NCBI RefSeq assembly: GCF_025960985.1
Contig: NZ_JAOQMX010000016.1
Location: forward strand, 1-64,000
Direction of reading: 5' to 3'
Source of the DNA: Flavobacterium psychraerolatum
GTDB taxonomy: Bacteria; Bacteroidota; Bacteroidia; Flavobacteriales; Flavobacteriaceae
Length of the DNA stretch: 64,000 nucleotides
Positions 1-8,889 of this stretch are shown here, piece by piece (position 1 is the stretch's first letter; each line of letters starts with the position of its first letter). The notes beneath the pieces are model-generated. The model was not told where the DNA came from, searched no databases, and was given only the letters and a program-made list of their open reading frames with translations. Position numbers and translations under genes: made by a program.

Positions 1-1
1 T

Positions 2-178
2 AAATCTTGGATTAGAACAACCTATTCTTGGGTAAGCGAAAAAAACATTAATCGATACTTTGATGAGTTCTGCTACCGAATTAACCGCTCACAAAACAAA
101 GACACAATATTCAATAATTTAATCAAAAGAATGGTAAAAGCAGATAATATTTGTCAAAAGGAGATCATATGTAACTAA
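2..178 (+). pseudogene. C-terminal tail of an IS1595-like transposase (cut by window edge)
   Basis: An open frame from the left edge encodes about 58 residues ending at a TAA at 176-178. It contains the stretch SEKNINRYFDEFCYRINRS followed by a basic end, which resembles the C-terminus of IS1595/ISXO2-type DDE transposases (the NEFxYRxNRR region). The start lies outside the window, so it cannot be told whether the transposase is intact. I could not recognise a terminal inverted repeat in the 86 bases between this stop and the next gene. Identification rests on one short motif. Confidence 0.55.
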
Positions 179-264
179 CTGCTTACCTCAATAAATAAAT
201 TTAAAAGGATTGAGTTTATTTTTAAAACTTCAATACTCTAATAGTCAAAACTACTTTAATTTTT

Positions 265-2768
265 TTATTTTACTATAATTTGATGGCTTTCAGATTTGTC
301 ATTTAGGAATAACTTCAAAATATAAATCCCTTTAATTAGTCCATTAACTGAAAACGATGCTTTGTTGTTTATTATTTCAATTTTTGATTTTGATTGTCCC
401 ATTAAATCGAAAAGTTCTCCTGAAATAGTCACTCCTTTTTCGGGTTGATTATTCTGGTCTCTCAAATCGATGTTGACAATATCCTCTGTTGGATTTGGAT
501 AGACTTTGAAAGTGATTGCTGTTGCAGTAGAATTATTTAATTCAGCAGTTGCTCCACATACATTAATCATATCTTCCATAAAGAAATCCGTTAATCCACA
601 GCTATTAGTCCCTTTAACTTTAAATTCTAACAAACCTGTATAGTTCTTTGGGACATTAAATATAATTCTATTGTTAGCGGCAAAACTAGTTGTTATACCT
701 GTTGTAAAAGTTTGTATTGTATAGGTTTCTGATGGCTGACTATTTCCAATCACATATTTTATATAATGATATTTTGTATCACAGGTTTCTTCTTGGGAAC
801 TAGCTCTTGAAATATTAAATGAAGGTTTTCCAATCCATATCTTTTTAGTGCTTGGATTTCCATCAATATTAGCAGTAATTGTTGCTACTCCATTATAAGT
901 CGCATTAATGGGTTTAACCGTGATACTTGTATTATTTGAACTAACTAATAGTAGAGCGTTTGTAGATATGCTCCAATTTACGATAGAACCTGGTAGCAAG
1001 TTTGAAACGGTGTAAGTAGAATTTGTAGAAGAGCTGCATAGTACACTATCTCCGCTAATATCTACTAGTAGTGCAACACAATTATTATTGCCAACACCAA
1101 CTGCATACCAAGATTGACAAGTAGTTGCTACTTCAACAGAATTTGCACCATACAAATCTTTTGCTGCTTGAATTGTCAAATCTCTTGCTTGTGAGTAATT
1201 TGTTGTAGAGGTAAAGTAAACACTTTCCGCTCTATATACTATTTTGGCTGCTTTATCTTTTCCAATTCCTGTAACACTATATGCATTTCCTATGTCATTA
1301 GTGTCGGTTTTTCCCTCAGATAAAATATAAAACCAATGATTCATTACTCCACTATTTCTATGAACACCACAATAATCGTTTAAATTATTTGGGGTGCAAT
1401 TTTGGTCATACCAATATGTTCCCCCATATGTTTTAGGTTGATTATAAACATTAGGATTCGACATTGAACGTAAAGCACCACCGCCAATTTTTATTTCTTC
1501 TCCAATCAGGTAAGTTTGTTTAGTTGGGTCAGCATAATATTCAATCATTGCTCCCCAAATATCGCTTAATCCTTCATTGATCGCCCCGGATTCTTTTGAG
1601 TAAATCAAATTAGCAGTATTAGAACAAACTCCGTGACCTATTTCGTGACCAACAACATCTATAGAAGTTAATGGCGAAAAAGTATAGGTTCCGTCTCCAT
1701 AAGTCATTCTTTGCCCATCCCAAAAAGCGTTATCATTTGATGGATACCCCATTGCTATTAAATTTGCATGTACATAATTTTTTAGCACAGCGCCACTATT
1801 ATTGTAACTATTTCTATTGTGTTTTATGAAAAAATAATCATAAGTTTTTTCTGTACCCCAATGAGCATCCAATGCGGCATTATCTTTATTAGCATTATTA
1901 TATTCCGATGATGTCCAATTATTATCATTATCTGTAAAATCAGTTGCTCCTGCATAATTTGCAGTATTATTCATATTATAAGTTTCAATTCCATTTCCTC
2001 TTGAATAGTCTCTTAATTTATATTGACTTCCATTTTGCTGTGTTTCAAAAGTTCTTTGACCACTGTATCTTGTAATTCCAGAACCTTGGATGTGTTTAAT
2101 TATAGGATCTTTCAGTAACACTTCGCCATTATTTGCATCAATATAAATGTAATCTCTACTAATAGGATATGATGCGTAGATATTGAATTTATATGCTAAT
2201 ACAGGTATTGGATTTTCTCCAAATAAATCTTTTTCAATAATTACAAGCTCTGCTTTTGGGTAATAAGTCGCTTTTTCATTGTTCTCTTCTTTTTTAATAA
2301 AGTCTTCATTTTTTTATCTTCCCACATATAGCTTTTCGCTCCAATATTTGCCAGTGCAAAAGTTAAGGCTTGACTTTCCGACAATTTTGTAGTTGTATTA
2401 ATATTTGATACATCAACGTATTTTCCAACTAATGTTTTTAAATTTCCTTTTTCAGAAACAATACTCTGAACAGCATATTCTACTTTGAGTCCTTTGTAAA
2501 ATTGTTGGTATTTTTTTGATTCTAAATTGTTTTCGATTTGGGTATTTCTTGCATCCAATCTAAAATCATCATCATTTCTTGAGTCAAATTGTTTTCTTAA
2601 AAAATCTTTAACAGATTTGTCATCTGAATTAATTTTAGTTTGATTGAAATTAATATGTTCTGCTTTTCCTCTTAAATTTTTAGAAAAAACTTCACTTTCT
2701 TTCACTTGCGAGTAAGCTGAGCAAGTAACCATAAAAATAAGCGTAAGCAATAATTTGTTTTTTTTCAT
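265..2768 (-). pseudogene. Secreted M4 (thermolysin-like) zinc metalloprotease, split by one frameshift
   Basis: Two minus-strand frames make up one gene of about 834 codons. The 5' part (2241-2768) gives a signal peptide ending CSAYSQ and a thermolysin-type propeptide. The 3' part (265 to about 2310) gives the catalytic domain, with the zinc motif HEIGH and the downstream glutamate motif GAINEGLSDIWG, then a beta-rich region. It ends in a type IX secretion sorting domain (KVYPNPTEDIVNIDL, then a basic C-terminus). Conceptual translation upstream of the usual call for the second frame continues without stops (AELVIIEKDLFG, YIYIDANNGEV). The frames therefore join at the seven-T run at 2309-2315, which is one base short (or two too long) for a continuous protein. 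The family degrades extracellular protein. A sequencing error or slippage-based phase variation is possible. Confidence 0.85.
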
Positions 2769-3098
2769 TTTTATAAAATTTTCACCTTTTCATTTTGCAC
2801 TCGCTGGGCAGAAAAGGATTTATAGGCTTCCACTGTTGCAAAAGACTTACTTTTTAAACTGTTAAATATTCACGACTATTTTAGACGGTTCGTTCGGTAA
2901 AATCTCTTGCAACTTGTTTATATGTATCATAAAATCATACAAAGCCACCCAGATTAGGGTAGATAAGTATGACAAACTTCATATTTTTTAATTTATCAAA
3001 TATACCAAAATATACTTACAAGCAATTCCATTAAATCAATTTTAGGAACGATTTATTGTGTTGATTACGAGTCTGCGTGAGGGATTGAAGTGGAAAGC

Positions 3099-3128
3099 CT
3101 TTTTTGTCCGCTGCGGCGGACAAAAAAG
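3099..3128. repeat. Perfect hairpin (13-bp stem) in intergenic palindromic repeat
   Basis: Left arm 3099-3111 and right arm 3116-3128 are exact reverse complements around a 4-base loop. The arms end in runs of T and A, so it could terminate the bat operon transcript ending at batE (3195). It is part of a larger palindromic unit covering about 3080-3185. The rest of the 2769-3194 gap holds no open frame that I can support. Confidence 0.8.
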
Positions 3129-3145
3129 ATTGTAACGTAAAGCCC

Positions 3146-3179
3146 GACCCGCAATCCCGACCTTTCGGGATTGCGGGTC
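3146..3179. repeat. Perfect hairpin (15-bp stem), second arm of the palindromic repeat
   Basis: Positions 3146-3160 and 3165-3179 form an exact 15-bp GC-rich stem (core GCAATCCCGA / TCGGGATTGC) with loop CCTT. It lies 15 bases beyond the batE stop codon on the transcribed strand. It lacks a clean U tract, so a repeat or transcript-stabilising role is as likely as termination. Confidence 0.8.
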
Positions 3180-3194
3180 ACGCCCAAATACTTT

Positions 3195-3941
3195 TTATTT
3201 TACTTCTTTGATGTTGTTGCTTTGTAGCCAACCTTCGGTGCCATCTGTCAGCTGAATTTTTTTCCAGTTGGAAACGGTTTCTAAGACGTAGACTTTGGTT
3301 CCTTCGTGGAGTACGAGGGTGGTGGTGCTTGCTTTTTGTGGTTCGCTGTATACCTCCGCAATGTCGGCAAAAATGATGGCTGGTTTTTCGTTATCAAAAT
3401 GACTTTTTTCGAATAATGCTGCCGCCACACTGACCACAACACAGAGTAAGAAAACAAACATTCCGTAGAAAAAGGCTCTTTTGGTAAGCGTTAATTGGGA
3501 GAAATAATAGCCCAAAAAGCACAACAAAAAGAAGAAGGCAAAGCTCACGCCCATCCATGCCCAGGTGTTGAAATGATAGATCCCTGTGAAATCACGCAGC
3601 AATTTGGCAAAACCTACTTTGGGAACGACTTTGATTTCGTCAATGGTTTTCTTTTGGGCAAATTTCAAGTTATTGGTAATATCGGCATCATCGGGATTGA
3701 GTACCAATGCTTTTTCGTAATTGTAAATTGCGGGTGCTACTTGGTTCAATTTGTAATAGCAATTTCCCAAGTTATAATACAGTTCTGCCGATTGTTGGTT
3801 GCCTTTTAAAACACTTTCATAAGCAGCAGCGGCTTCTTTGTACTTTCCTTTTTGGTACAAGTCATTGCCTTTGTCGAAATTACTTTGCGCAAAGAATAAT
3901 TGACTGATGAATAAGAGGAATAGGGATAAATAATTTTTCAT
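3195..3941 (-). CDS. batE: BatE: TPR and SH3 domain membrane protein
   Basis: Last gene of the bat operon. I chose the start at 3941, six codons inside the longest frame, because it begins directly with a signal peptide (MKNYLSLFLLF to FFAQ). Two or three TPR units follow (about residues 25-105, including AELYYNLGNCYYKLNQ), then two membrane segments (about 125-185), and a C-terminal bacterial SH3 domain (about 190-248, ending EGWLQSNNIKEVK). This is the usual BatE architecture. Bat proteins are thought to form an envelope complex with the MoxR chaperone; the molecular role of BatE is not established. It lies 146 bp downstream of batD. Confidence 0.88.
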   Translation of the reverse strand: MKNYLSLFLLFISQLFFAQSNFDKGNDLYQKGKYKEAAAAYESVLKGNQQSAELYYNLGNCYYKLNQVAPAIYNYEKALVLNPDDADITNNLKFAQKKTIDEIKVVPKVGFAKLLRDFTGIYHFNTWAWMGVSFAFFFLLCFLGYYFSQLTLTKRAFFYGMFVFLLCVVVSVAAALFEKSHFDNEKPAIIFADIAEVYSEPQKASTTTLVLHEGTKVYVLETVSNWKKIQLTDGTEGWLQSNNIKEVK

Positions 3942-4087
3942 AGATAGAAGTTTAACCACTAAGACTACAAGGGAAGCACAAAGCTCACGACCTAGGTTCT
4001 ATTCTTAGTTTTATATTTCAGTTGCTATTATTTTATAATTTGTTTAAAAACACTGTGCACTTAGTGCTTTCTTCGTGCATGTTGTGT

Positions 4088-5860
4088 TTAGACTTTTCTG
4101 CTCATTTGTTTTTCGAGGATTGAGATAATCATTACGGCCTTGTCAAAATCTTCCTGAATGGTAGCGCTTGATGCTGGTGCGTAGCGTGCAAACTCGCAGT
4201 TCTCGGTCAGGTTGATGAAGTCGGCTACAACGGTTGGTTCGGCACCTTTGTTCAACAACAGTTCTTGAATATTTTCTTTACTCATTTCGGAGGTTTCGAT
4301 ATGCAATTTGGCTTTCAAGAAATTATGCATGGCTTTTTCTAGCGCCACGTAAAATGGTTCTTTGTTTGCCAGTTGTTTTTTGGCTTCAGATAAATATTTC
4401 TTGGCTAGTTTGTTGTTGGCTTTGATTCGGTTTCCAAAAACGTCACTGTCAATGGCTTCTTTTTTCTTTTTGGCCAAGATAATGATTGGCAACAATAGGA
4501 ATGGCGCAAATAAAAGACCGTAGAACAAATTAGATCCCAAGAAATTGTCTTCGTTTATTGCTGTCAACTCTGTTTTTGTTTTCACATACTTAAACTGACT
4601 TTGGGCAATTACCTTTTGTTTGTTGCCACCAATAGAATCTGCTCTAGTGTCTGTTGGACCTTCGAGGACGTCAATCATAATTTCGGGAGAACTGATTGTT
4701 TTGTAGCTTTTGGAGCCCAAATCAAAATAACTAAACTGAATGGGTTTAATTGGGTAGCTGCCTTTGTATTGTGGGACTATGCTGTAACTGTCGGACATTG
4801 ATCCAGTCATTCCAGTCAATGGTGTTTCGATATTATCGGTATGAACAGCATCGTACATTTCGAGTGCATTGGGTACAACTGGTTTGGGTAGGGTGAACAA
4901 TTTCATGTTTCCTTTTCCAGCTACACTAACCACCAAATCTAAGCTTTCGCCATTTTTTAAACTAGTTTTTGAAGGAGTTACAGTGAAGTTGAACTTCCCT
5001 ACTGCACCTGTGAAATCTGCTGGTTTTCCTACTTCTGGTAATGCTTTTACAGTGATGGTTTTACTACCTGCAGAAACGCGTTTGTTCCCATTTGTAATTT
5101 GCATACGGCCATAGACATCACGACGATTGGATGGTAATTGTACATCCATATCTAGTGATAATGGTTCGATATCTAATTTGCCTGATTTTTGAGGATACAA
5201 AATAGTTTTTCGTAACACGACATAGCGGTATTTTTCGCCTTTGAATTGTCCTTCTTCGGCTACTAGTTGCTTGATGTCAATATTTTGACTCCAGAAATTG
5301 TTGTACTTTGGTTTGTTGAGTTCTTTCCAATTGGTGATACCAATATTATAACTAAAATATAATTTGTATACGACTGTTATGGGCTCGTTGATGTATGGAT
5401 TGGTATTTGAAATGTCTGCAACGAGGTAGATGTTATTGTCTGCAGAGACGTTTACATCGTTTGGATCTCCATACTGTTGCTGTTGTTGCTGTTGCTGAAC
5501 GGCATCGGTAACATTTATTTTTACGGGTGCTGTTTTATATAATTTACCATCATACTCGATTGTGGCCGATTTGATGACAATATTTCCCTTGTGGTTTGGA
5601 ACCAAATAATAAGAATACATTTTTTCGAAAGAGCTTTTACCGTTGACCCACGATTGACTTACTTGTTGGCTAGGCCCTGCGATTACTTTAAAACCATCAA
5701 AATTAGGCTCGTTGAAGTTATCACCGTCAAAATTCATGTAAAAGTCAATGCGCAGTCTCTCGTTTATCCCAAGCGTGTTTTTACTCACTCTGGCTTCAAA
5801 CTGAATTTGAGCCATGAGTGCTTGAGAAATTAAAAATACTACTAATACTAATCGTTTCAT
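4088..5860 (-). CDS. batD: BatD family protein
   Basis: A 590-residue protein with a cleavable signal peptide (to ALMAQIQFEARVS), several beta-sandwich oxygen-tolerance (BatD) repeats across about residues 20-420, one transmembrane helix near residue 450 (FAPFLLLPIIILAKKKK), and a cytoplasmic helical tail of about 120 residues. The periplasmic part carries KINVTDAVQQQQQQQQ, a run of glutamines encoded by CAA/CAG repeats that could vary in length. Order and strand match the conserved batA-B-C-D-E layout. The family is implicated in aerotolerance and envelope stress; no enzymatic activity is expected. Confidence 0.9.
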   Translation of the reverse strand: MKRLVLVVFLISQALMAQIQFEARVSKNTLGINERLRIDFYMNFDGDNFNEPNFDGFKVIAGPSQQVSQSWVNGKSSFEKMYSYYLVPNHKGNIVIKSATIEYDGKLYKTAPVKINVTDAVQQQQQQQQYGDPNDVNVSADNNIYLVADISNTNPYINEPITVVYKLYFSYNIGITNWKELNKPKYNNFWSQNIDIKQLVAEEGQFKGEKYRYVVLRKTILYPQKSGKLDIEPLSLDMDVQLPSNRRDVYGRMQITNGNKRVSAGSKTITVKALPEVGKPADFTGAVGKFNFTVTPSKTSLKNGESLDLVVSVAGKGNMKLFTLPKPVVPNALEMYDAVHTDNIETPLTGMTGSMSDSYSIVPQYKGSYPIKPIQFSYFDLGSKSYKTISSPEIMIDVLEGPTDTRADSIGGNKQKVIAQSQFKYVKTKTELTAINEDNFLGSNLFYGLLFAPFLLLPIIILAKKKKEAIDSDVFGNRIKANNKLAKKYLSEAKKQLANKEPFYVALEKAMHNFLKAKLHIETSEMSKENIQELLLNKGAEPTVVADFINLTENCEFARYAPASSATIQEDFDKAVMIISILEKQMSRKV

Positions 5861-5956
5861 TATTTTATTTAATCGTTTATGCTTGTGGTATTTGATTATA
5901 GATACTGTTGAATGTATATGATCAACAAGTATTACTATTTGTTCTTGTTTTGACTA

Positions 5957-6742
5957 TTACCAGTCTTTATCTGTGTCTACAGGTTTTCCTTTTGTTTTAT
6001 TTGCATTGACTTTTCCTTGAATTTTCTTTTCTTCGTTATTTACGGCATCAAGCAAGTTCTCTAAACGCTGTTTGGAAATCCCACCAGGGTTTGGTTTAGG
6101 CTGACCATCGTCTTTTGGATTATCTCCCTTATTTGGGTCCTTTTTGTCTTTATCACCGTCTTTTTTATCCTTGTCTTTATCGCCTTTATCGTCCTTTTTA
6201 TCTTTATCCTTATCTTTATCTTTATCTTTATTCTTGTCCTTATCCTTATCCTTATCCTTATCCTTATCCTTGTCTTTGTTTTTATCTTTATTATCGTTTT
6301 TAGGCGGGTTTTCTTTTAATAATTTTTTTGCCAAGGCATAGTTGTAACGGGTTTCATCATCTGATGGGTCGTTGCGTAAAGCATTTTTATATGCTTCTAC
6401 TGCTTGAGTATAATCTTTCTCTTTCATGAAAACATTACCCAAATTATGAAATGCTTTGTGTTTTTGACTTCTGGTTTTGGCTTTTTCTATTGCTGCTGCG
6501 AAAGCAAATTTAGCTTCTCCAGGTTGATTTTGTTTATAGATCGCGTTTCCTAAATTGTAATTGGCTGCTGCTTTGTTATTGAATTTAGCATTCGAAATTC
6601 TATAATCTGCTTCTGCATCAACAAATTTATTGGCTGCATATTCTTCGTTTGCCTTTGGTAATACATCGTCCTTTTGTTGGGCAAAGCCCCCTAGCCCCCA
6701 AAGGGGGAACAGAACAAAGCATATTTTATAAACTATTTTCAT
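5957..6742 (-). CDS. batC: BatC: TPR protein with a long Lys/Asp tract
   Basis: A 261-residue protein with a signal peptide (ending GFAQQ), TPR repeats at about residues 25-145 (AANYNLGNAIYKQNQPGEA, KAFHNLGNVFMKEKDYTQA), then a highly charged KDKDK tract at about 150-215 and a short conserved-looking tail (ISKQRLENLLDAVNNEEKK). The family places BatC between batB and batD, as here. The charged tract is encoded by six-base tandem repeats and is likely length-variable. The signal-peptide codons contain a GC-rich element that looks like an intergenic repeat (see findings). Function beyond the Bat complex is unknown. Confidence 0.88.
   Translation of the reverse strand: MKIVYKICFVLFPLWGLGGFAQQKDDVLPKANEEYAANKFVDAEADYRISNAKFNNKAAANYNLGNAIYKQNQPGEAKFAFAAAIEKAKTRSQKHKAFHNLGNVFMKEKDYTQAVEAYKNALRNDPSDDETRYNYALAKKLLKENPPKNDNKDKNKDKDKDKDKDKDKDKNKDKDKDKDKDKKDDKGDKDKDKKDGDKDKKDPNKGDNPKDDGQPKPNPGGISKQRLENLLDAVNNEEKKIQGKVNANKTKGKPVDTDKDW
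6128..6290. repeat. Hexamer-type microsatellite inside batC
   Basis: The plus strand shows repeated ATCCTT and ATCTTT units, most regular around 6195-6275. They encode alternating Lys-Asp on the minus strand. Because the unit is six bases, copy-number change would keep the reading frame while altering tract length. Confidence 0.85.
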
Positions 6743-6773
6743 TTTTTTAGTATTTTATTCCCCCTTTTGGGAT

Positions 6774-7808
6774 TTATGGGGTTTCATTAAATAAATTCAA
6801 CTTTTTGACCCAACTTGTTTTTCTTTCCAACAAGAAGATATCGGCAAAAAGTAGTACAAAAGCAAACCCTAAAAACCACTGAAATTGTGATTGAAAGTCG
6901 GCCATTTGTGTGGCTTCAAATTCGGTTTTCTGAATTTTGTCTAGTGTATTTTTAATATATTCAAGGACTTCTTTGGTATTTGTACCGTTTATATAGCCAC
7001 CTTTCGTAGCCTTTGCAATGGTTTCAAGACTTACTGGATTTAGTTTAGTCACAACAACCTCGCCGTTTTTGTCTCTTTGGTAGCTTTCGATTACTCCATT
7101 ACGTTTTAATGGTATAGGAGCTCCCTTCTCTGTTCCGACACCAATTGTGATAATGCGCATTCCTTGTTTGTTGGCTTCTTCAGCAGCAGCTAAGGCTCCA
7201 TCGGAATGATCTTCACCATCTGAAATCAAGATTAACAATTTACTAGTTTTACTTTTGTCATCAAAATAAGTAGCAGATAATTTTATAGCGTCATCCAAGG
7301 ATGTTCCTTTGGATGAAACCATATCGGGACTCATGCTTTGCAAAAACATCTTGGCAACACTGTAATCTGTCGTAATGGGTAACACAGGAAATGCGCTACC
7401 AGCGTAGGCTACAATTCCGATGCGGTCATTCCCTAATTGACTGATAATTTGGGAAACCAACTGCTTGCTTTTTTCCAAACGACTTGGAGCAATATCTTCG
7501 GCTAACATACTTTTGGAAACGTCCATTGCAAAAACGATATCGATTCCTTCTCGTTTTACAGTTTCCATTTTGGTTCCTATTTTTGGATTCACTAAACCCA
7601 GAATCAAACCTAGGAGTGCTAAAACCATTACAATCAGTTTCAAAATGGGTTTGAAAACTGATCGATCTGGACTCAGTTGATTAATAGCCTCAAGGGATCC
7701 AAATTCTTTCTGCTTTTTTCTTTTCCAATACATATTGAACAAGAAAAGTGCTACCAATAGTGGTAATAGGATAAGTAAGTATAAGTAGTTGCGTTCGTCT
7801 AATTCCAT
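6774..7808 (-). CDS. batB: BatB: von Willebrand factor A domain membrane protein
   Basis: 344 residues. Two N-terminal transmembrane helices (about 8-27 and 55-73) are followed by a VWA domain with the MIDAS motif DVSKS at about residue 96, a threonine further on (GTSLDD) and the conserved ISDGEDH. A C-terminal transmembrane helix closes the protein (WFLGFAFVLLFADIFLLE). The family binds a divalent metal at MIDAS and probably mediates protein contacts in the Bat complex. It lies 76 bp after batA and 31 bp before batC, so it is very likely co-transcribed. Confidence 0.92.
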   Translation of the reverse strand: MELDERNYLYLLILLPLLVALFLFNMYWKRKKQKEFGSLEAINQLSPDRSVFKPILKLIVMVLALLGLILGLVNPKIGTKMETVKREGIDIVFAMDVSKSMLAEDIAPSRLEKSKQLVSQIISQLGNDRIGIVAYAGSAFPVLPITTDYSVAKMFLQSMSPDMVSSKGTSLDDAIKLSATYFDDKSKTSKLLILISDGEDHSDGALAAAEEANKQGMRIITIGVGTEKGAPIPLKRNGVIESYQRDKNGEVVVTKLNPVSLETIAKATKGGYINGTNTKEVLEYIKNTLDKIQKTEFEATQMADFQSQFQWFLGFAFVLLFADIFLLERKTSWVKKLNLFNETP

Positions 7809-7884
7809 TTTGTTTAGTTATCAGTGTCGGTCTTAGTATTCAGTCTCAGTTAAAGTACTGGGGCAGTTAACTGAATAGTATGAC

Positions 7885-8886
7885 TTATATAAAGCTTTTG
7901 TAAACCGTGTTTCTTAATCCAACTTCTATCAACAATAATAATCCGGCGAAGAGAACAAAAGCTCTAAATTTTTCGTCATAATCATAGAACTTAAGTTCTT
8001 CGATTTCGGTAGTTTCTAGTTTATTGATTTCATCATAGATCTCGGCAAGTTTGCTGTTGCTGGTTGCTCTAAAGTATTTCCCATCGGTCTTTTTGGCAAT
8101 AGACTGCATTAATTTTTCGTCAATTTCTACCTTCATCATTTGGAATAAAATTTCGCCATTGGGTGCTTGAGCATATGGAAAATCTGCCATCCCATTGGTT
8201 CCAATTCCTATCGTGTAGACTTTGATACCGTATTGTTTGGCAATGTCTGCGGCAGTTTCCGGTTCTATAAATCCAGCATTATTGATACCATCCGTTAGCA
8301 AAATGATGACTTTACTTTTGGCTTTGCTGTCTTTCAAACGGTTAACGGCTGTTGCCAATCCCATTCCGATTCCAGTTCCGTCTTGGAGTACTTGATCGTA
8401 TTTGATACTTTTAATCGCTTCGAGTACTACTGCTTTATCACTTGTTACTGGAGTTTTGGTATAGGCTTCAGAAGCATAAACGACAAGTCCTATTCGGTCG
8501 TTTGGTCTTTCGGAGGCGAAGTTGGCAGCTACTTCTTTCAAAGCTTCCATTCGGTTGGGTTTTAAATCTTTGGCTAGCATACTACCAGAAACATCGACTG
8601 CCATTACAATGTCAATTCCCTTTGTAGTTTTAGTTTTATTGCTAATGTCTACCGTTCTTGGACGTGCCAAAGCAATGATCAATGAGCACAAAGCTAAAAT
8701 TCGTAATACACCCAAATAAGGTTTAAATTTCACCAACAAAGAGGTTGATCCAGTAAATCCTTTGGTAGAACTTATCTTTAAAGTTGGATTTTGGTGTTTT
8801 CTTTTCCAAAATAGCCATGCTATAGCAAATGGAATTAGAAGAAACAGCCAAAAAAATTGGGGGTTTAAAAAAGTTATCTTTTCCAT
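7885..8886 (-). CDS. batA: BatA: von Willebrand factor A domain membrane protein
   Basis: 333 residues, with membrane helices at about 10-27 and 58-75, MIDAS motif DVSGS at about residue 98, a TDGINNAG segment, and a C-terminal membrane helix (FRAFVLFAGLLLLIEVGL). It has the same architecture as the neighbouring batB product, and the two look like ancient paralogues. Its start is 3 bp after the stop of the upstream BatD-like gene, indicating translational coupling. Expected to act in the inner membrane with the moxR product. Confidence 0.92.
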   Translation of the reverse strand: MEKITFLNPQFFWLFLLIPFAIAWLFWKRKHQNPTLKISSTKGFTGSTSLLVKFKPYLGVLRILALCSLIIALARPRTVDISNKTKTTKGIDIVMAVDVSGSMLAKDLKPNRMEALKEVAANFASERPNDRIGLVVYASEAYTKTPVTSDKAVVLEAIKSIKYDQVLQDGTGIGMGLATAVNRLKDSKAKSKVIILLTDGINNAGFIEPETAADIAKQYGIKVYTIGIGTNGMADFPYAQAPNGEILFQMMKVEIDEKLMQSIAKKTDGKYFRATSNSKLAEIYDEINKLETTEIEELKFYDYDEKFRAFVLFAGLLLLIEVGLRNTVYKSFI

Positions 8887-8889
8887 TTG

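Noticed and set aside
179..264. Terminal inverted repeat of an IS1595 element
   Set aside because: No recognisable IS end follows the transposase stop; the CTCAAT/ATTGAG pair here is too short to call.
6115..6341. Plus-strand frames rich in Leu/Ser/Tyr opposite the batC Lys/Asp tract
   Set aside because: They are the complement of the repetitive tract and have no domain or signal; batC on the minus strand explains the sequence.
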